The notes under the pieces were generated by a model. It saw only the letters and a list, made by a program, of their open reading frames with translations. It was not told where the DNA came from and made no database searches. This document shows, in pieces, positions 6,440 to 10,000 of a stretch of 10,000 bases of DNA. This DNA is from Theodoxus fluviatilis (taxonomy: Eukaryota; Mollusca; Gastropoda; Cycloneritida; Neritidae): contig JAWQFJ010009781.1 of assembly GCA_034096865.1 (NCBI GenBank), positions 50,001-60,000 on the forward strand. Reading direction: 5' to 3'. The number at the start of each line of letters is the position of its first letter. The stretch's first letter is position 1. The position numbers and the translations under genes are program-made.

Positions 6440-6868
6440 ATAGTGTGGGCAATCCGCCTAGATCTCTGGTGTGCACTAGAATGGCGGAGTGACCTGATGC
6501 AGGACTAGCTGCCAGCCATTTTGAAGCGGCGGATGTGAGATGTGAGGGATGACGGTGTCATTCATCAGGCACAGTGCGCCCCTGGCATACTGTCAACTCC
6601 TGATAAACGTCGAACCTCGGAAACGCGTCTTCTCCCCTCTCAGCTCTTATAGCTGTCAGGGATATTCTTTGCTTTTCTCAACTTGACCTTTTATGCTCCC
6701 TTTCTTCTCTCATTCGACCTCTTCCTCCTTTTCATCAGACTCCTCCACCCCAACCTTAGCCACCATCGCCCTTCTCTCTCTTTTCTTGCCTTGAGAGGAC
6801 TCGAACGAAAAAAGTGATGAAGCTTTCCGAAAATATGACGAAAAAAGTCATGCGTGGATCGCAGACGA
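6440..6868. other. Upstream region of the putative promoter
   Basis: Two YY1-like cores occur, AGAATGGCGGA (6478-6488) and, inverted, GCCATTTT (6515-6522). A pyrimidine-rich stretch covers about 6664-6790, with an acceptor-like TTTTCATCAG ending at 6738. At 6835-6851 ATGAC and GTCAT form an inverted repeat around GAAAAAA, a TGAC/GTCA arrangement about 50-65 bases before the predicted start site. ACGAAAAAAGT occurs twice, at 6805-6815 and 6838-6848. No gene is visible. Confidence 0.35.
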
Positions 6869-6905
6869 TATAAAAAGAAGACCGGTCATGTGATCCTCAG
6901 GCAGT
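6869..6905 (+). promoter_or_regulatory. Putative Pol II core promoter (TATA and initiator)
   Basis: A strong TATA box, TATAAAAAG, starts at 6869. Thirty bases downstream an initiator-like TCAGGCAGT places the likely start at A 6899, the spacing expected of a metazoan TATA promoter. A splice donor follows 28 bases after that start, consistent with a tiny untranslated first exon. The parts are common individually; their order and spacing carry the argument. The gene driven would lie on the plus strand and is not identified. Confidence 0.4.
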
Positions 6906-6926
6906 TAGTCACCCAGGGATCGTCAG
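6899..6926 (+). other. Putative 28-base 5' untranslated first exon
   Basis: The segment runs from the predicted start to a near-consensus donor, CAG|GTAAAG, with the junction at 6926/6927. It contains no ATG. Short non-coding first exons are common in animal genes. The downstream acceptor is not determined; 9184 is the best candidate seen within the window. Confidence 0.28.
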
Positions 6927-8142
6927 GTAAAGAATTGGTGGGGAAAATCGAAGTACATTAGGAAATGTTTTCTTTTATAGTGTTACATGATGCGAGAATT
7001 TCATTTTAAGTTTTACAAGTAAAAATACATACCTTCCGGCTCGAGCAATGTATTCGAAATGCTAATGACACTGAAGAGGTTTATCTCGTTCGTATGTGAA
7101 ACATTTGCCGTGCCAAACTGCTTTGAACGTTGTTGCTCAAAAGATAACGCCTTAACAGTTTGTGTGGGTTTCGGACGGTTGACACTGAATGGACTGTCAT
7201 TATAGAAAACAAAATTATTTCACAAAATGTCTTCATTCCTAGCTGAAATTCACTGGCACATACATGTACATATTAGCACCTTTACAAGCCTGTTTCAGGG
7301 ATGGCACGAGAAGCATGCAGATAATAAATTATGCTCTAAGAACATTGTTGCGTAAATTTTTGGGTAGGTTTATCTACAGTTCTGCATTGAAACAATCTGT
7401 TCTCTGCCTTATACGTACGGAGGTGTCGTTCAGTAGTTCGGCCTAAGTCTTAGCTCAAACATGAGGCTGTGCAAAGGAGTCTCGCCTTTCCCTGCTGACA
7501 AAGACGAGCAGGCGAACACGTGAGGCTCCTTGTTGAGCTTGCTTTCCACGTCTCCTTGAATGAAATGTGATATTTATATGAGGTCGTTTCGTTTGTCCTT
7601 TGTTTCCGCGGGATAAAACGCGTCTCTGTCGTGACAATGGAAACACTTAAGTGGTCCAGCTATTGAACACTGTCCTCTTTTCCTTATAGTAAGGACATTT
7701 ATTCCCTTTCGTTTGTCATCGCCAAAGGAACATCTGTCAAGACACAAAGCACACTTTGTACCCGAAGGCGTGAAGCAACTTGAAGAATCCCATGGTAGAG
7801 TTTTTAATCACACATTTATTGTGAACTGCTGCCTATTTAATGGAGAAACTATCCCGTATATCAGCCTGCAGCAGTAGCAAAACCTGCCGTTCTTTGCGAT
7901 CTACCGTGGGCTTGAGAGTGTCTTGGATGATATTTACTCGTCTCCCTCAATTGTCGCCCCCAGTGTAACCCCTATCTCTGTGTACGTAACCCTTTTCTCT
8001 CCCCCTCCCACCCTCTGTCACCCGACCTCACCCCCCACCCCAGCAGCCAGAGACTGCCGCAGCGACACCAATTTGTCACAGCGTGAGGTGGCGGATCAAA
8101 GGATCTGGGTGCATGTTTAGGTGATGAAAATTTCCCGAATTA
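6927..8142. other. Unannotated stretch, possibly intronic
   Basis: No reading frame over about 65 codons and no recognisable protein. CTGTTTCAG ending at 7298 is a weak acceptor look-alike whose downstream sequence is not open for long. An 8-bp inverted repeat, ACTGCTGC (7825-7832) and GCAGCAGT (7868-7875), is too widely spaced to be called structure. A C-rich patch occurs at about 7995-8045. Confidence 0.45.
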
Positions 8143-8172
8143 GCTCCTAATAGCTGAACAGTCATTAGGAGC
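8143..8172. repeat. Small perfect hairpin
   Basis: GCTCCTAAT (8143-8151) and ATTAGGAGC (8164-8172) form a nine-base-pair stem around a 12-base loop. It is not followed by a T run, and no gene neighbours it. A structural or binding-site role is possible but unsupported. Confidence 0.6.
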
Positions 8173-8261
8173 GTGTCGCGGTGTGGGGGGCCGAGGTCCA
8201 AAGAGACAGCTCTGAATTTTGTATTGCCAGATAACCTCCCCGGGGACTCGCAGAAAAGGAA

Positions 8262-8289
8262 GGGGTTGGGTGGGGTTGGAGGAAAGGGG
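8262..8289 (+). other. G-quadruplex motif upstream of the GT repeat
   Basis: Four G runs occur: GGGG 8262-8265, GGG 8268-8270, GGGG 8272-8275 and GGGG 8286-8289, with loops of 2, 1 and 10 bases. The long third loop makes it less stable than the motif at 8484. Confidence 0.55.
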
Positions 8290-8292
8290 CAA

Positions 8293-8344
8293 GTGTGTGT
8301 GTGTGTGTATGTGTGTATGTGTGTATGTGTGTGTATGTGTGTGT

Positions 8345-8407
<63 letters not shown>
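8293..8407 (+). repeat. (GT)n microsatellite with periodic AT interruptions
   Basis: The left part carries AT interruptions at 8309, 8317, 8325, 8335 and 8349, giving GTGTGTAT-type units. It is followed by a pure GT run of 57 bases (8351-8407). On the minus strand this makes His/Thr-rich translations, and the long minus-strand frame of 236 codons (8165-8875) depends on it, so I do not treat that frame as a gene. Confidence 0.97.
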
Positions 8408-8409
<2 letters not shown>

Positions 8410-8580
8410 GAATGAGGGAAGATAAAGGGAGGGAAAGCAAGAAGTTTGGGTTGAAGTTTAGTGGAATAAGGTGAATGTGGTATGGGATGGGGTGGGGAAA
8501 AGGGGTGGTTGAGTAAGATATGTGGTAGGGATAGGAAGGGGTTGGTAGAGGAGGGGTGAGGGGATGAGCGAGGGGGTAGG
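8408..8580 (+). other. C-depleted, G-rich strand segment
   Basis: After the GT repeat the plus strand is almost without C for about 170 bases (C near 8439 and 8570) and is made of GGGA, GGGT and GGAA-type words. Together with the GT tract this gives nearly 290 bases of extreme strand asymmetry. It is compatible with R-loop formation if transcribed leftward, with a C-rich template, or with decayed simple repeat. Confidence 0.7.
8484..8505 (+). other. Canonical G-quadruplex motif
   Basis: The order is GGG, AT, GGGG, T, GGGG, AAAA, GGGG. Four G runs of at least three with loops of 2, 1 and 4 meet the standard quadruplex definition. Short loops predict a stable structure. It sits within the C-depleted segment. 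Confidence 0.75.
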
Positions 8581-9184
8581 CACAGAGGGTGACGAGATCT
8601 GGATTGGGAATATGCCACTGACACAGGGACACTGTCCCCAGCTGACTCCTGGGATCAGGGCCTGATATAGATCCAACCACCACCACGACGAATGTCAGGA
8701 ATTCCGGTGATAAAGTTGTTCTCTCTGTCCACCCAAGTCTCCTCTTGACGAATGGCTTCGGGGATTTAGAAAGTGACATATCTCCCAGGGTCGCTGGCAT
8801 TTCTCTCCGGTTCCTGCCTCTCTTCCATCGAGATAACGGCACATGGTTGTGAATGTTGAGAAGGCCAGGGTACATTCATCAAAGGTATCATGGCTTCTCC
8901 AGTGGACCTACATTGTTGCTGGACAGACAGGAATTATGATGTCTCCTCTTCATTATGAGTGACCGCGCCCTGACCAGTAAATTCACACGGCTGCCGTCGA
9001 TATAGGAAATTTGTTTTTATTTTGTGTCGTGATCGTCGCTCGAAAATTGTAAACCTCGAAGCGGGCTGTTGACCATGATCTGAAAAAGTCGGATAGATTA
9101 AAACAAAAGTCATTCTGCTGTTGTGAATACAAATTGTGCAGGGAACATTCGGTTTGTGTAAAACTGTCCTGTCTTTCTTAACAG
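8581..9184. other. Unannotated stretch without a supported gene
   Basis: A 13-base palindrome, GGGACA-C-TGTCCC, lies at 8626-8638. Minus-strand frames here (up to 125 codons at 8934-9311) show no recognisable domain and are antisense to the better-supported exon candidate at 9185. The last 30 bases are the pyrimidine-rich lead into that exon's acceptor. Confidence 0.45.
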
Positions 9185-9271
9185 AAAATAGTAAATTGAA
9201 GGAATTTTTGCAAAATTCTGGACAGTTCCCAAATGGCTTGTCTCTCCGTGGTCTAGAGAAAATTAATGTGC
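9185..9271 (+). CDS. Candidate internal exon, 87 bp, phase 1-1, unknown product
   Basis: A good acceptor, CTGTCTTTCTTAACAG, ends at 9184, and a good donor, TGC|GTAAGA, begins at 9272. The 87 bases between are a multiple of three and stay open in only one phase, with both flanking introns in phase 1, so the exon could be skipped or included without shifting frame. The encoded piece reads NSKLKEFLQNSGQFP, then NGLSLRGLEKINV. It is mildly amphipathic and I do not recognise a domain. The same frame stays open before the acceptor and past the donor (9136-9324), so openness alone is not proof. It could belong to the gene started by the TATA promoter at 6869, but no other exon links them. Confidence 0.25.
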
Positions 9272-10000
9272 GTAAGAAATTTGACTGGCAGAATTTGATT
9301 TTTTTTCCCATTGCACCTCAATAATCCCGTTTCGGACAGAATGCTTCGGGAGGGGAGAATAGACCTTGGTTATTCTTACCAGTGCAAACGCGTCTATTAA
9401 AAGGCGTGTCAAGCTGTTCTGAATGAAAGTTTGCGGTGCACACTTGAGTAATAATGGTGACATCGGTAAAAGCGAACAGATTCGATGCTGTGCCAAACTT
9501 AATTAGGATCTCCATGAGGACGAGGCTTTGATATAAGTAGAAAGTAAGTCCCTTTGCCTCACACTTTACAAAGGAAATAGTTTATGATGGACTTATGGAG
9601 TGCTATGGCCTATCAGCCTGAGTAGGCTATTTAAAGCCATTGATCACGAAATGAGAGTTGGTAAATAAAAGAGCAAGTCGTCACGCTTTTTCTACTTATT
9701 CGCCTCTTACAAAACGCGAAGAAGTCGCGCTGGGGCATTTACAATTCCCAACCCACAGCGGGAAATAGTGATCGATGGGTTGCATGATGAACTCGGCGAT
9801 ACGCGATCGGATTTTGATAATGCCTGATACTGTTTTCTATCAACTAATGCACTGAATAATTGACGATATAAGTAAATAAGCTTGTTTTCTTTAGTTGATA
9901 ATCGCAAACTTTAAGCTCGGTTCATCAGTCCATGTAAATGTTCTATTGGCAGAGCGAAAGCGCACAGCAGATTCGATTTACTCTTGATGTACGACCGTGA
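9272..10000. other. Unannotated stretch without a supported gene
   Basis: No recognisable gene. A nested small hairpin lies at 9605-9640 (ATGGC and GCCAT outside, AGCCT and AGGCT inside with a GAGT loop). AATAAAA occurs near 9664, and an acceptor-like TTTTCTTTAG ends at about 9895 but is followed by stops in the readable frames. Confidence 0.45.

Noticed and set aside
8165..8875. Longest open frame in the window, 236 codons on the minus strand
   Set aside because: Its middle is a His/Thr run from the GT microsatellite and the rest is Pro/Ser/Leu-rich translation of G-rich DNA. No domain is recognisable and overlapping frames are open too.

Overview
This window looks like non-coding nuclear DNA from an animal. 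Its features are dense dinucleotide microsatellites, long homopolymers, scattered splice-site and core-promoter signals, no operon-like coding, and no ORF that reads as a complete known protein. I lean towards a mollusc. The window carries an AGGGAGATAA-type segment (3945-3954 on the minus strand, repeated at 4769-4778 on the plus strand) of a kind I associate with molluscan repeats, next to a retroelement-like tail with a CCTG-type microsatellite. That placement rests on memory of repeat style, not on a search.

Layout: 120-401 is a polypyrimidine microsatellite tract containing a run of 14 C. 402-2135 is unannotated DNA with a cluster of TGATCA-type palindromes (1315-1367). 2136-2355 (minus) holds the most protein-like short reading frame, possibly a terminal exon or gene relic. 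2397-2893 is a compound TC / AC / CG microsatellite field. About 3070-3600 is GC- and CpG-rich, with a perfect CRE palindrome.

The centrepiece is 3927-4796, an 870-bp near-perfect giant palindrome. Two arms of about 403 bp differ by one base in a homopolymer and enclose a 63-bp spacer. The structure is nested. A 14-bp motif occurs four times in alternating orientation, each arm holds its own 15-bp inverted repeat, and the spacer is a diverged direct copy of part of the left arm. On the left only, the arm runs into a retroelement-like 3' tail ending in a tetranucleotide repeat.

Further right are a 22-G homopolymer (5523-5544) and a 14-unit 10-bp tandem repeat (6101-6240), whose edge sequence recurs inverted at 6423-6439. 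A well-spaced TATA/initiator/splice-donor set lies at 6869-6932. A (GT)n tract sits between two G-quadruplex motifs (8262-8505). A candidate 87-bp phase 1-1 exon lies at 9185-9271. The TATA region and this exon could belong to one plus-strand gene reaching beyond the window, but nothing visible links them. No rRNA, tRNA, CRISPR array or complete protein-coding gene could be supported.
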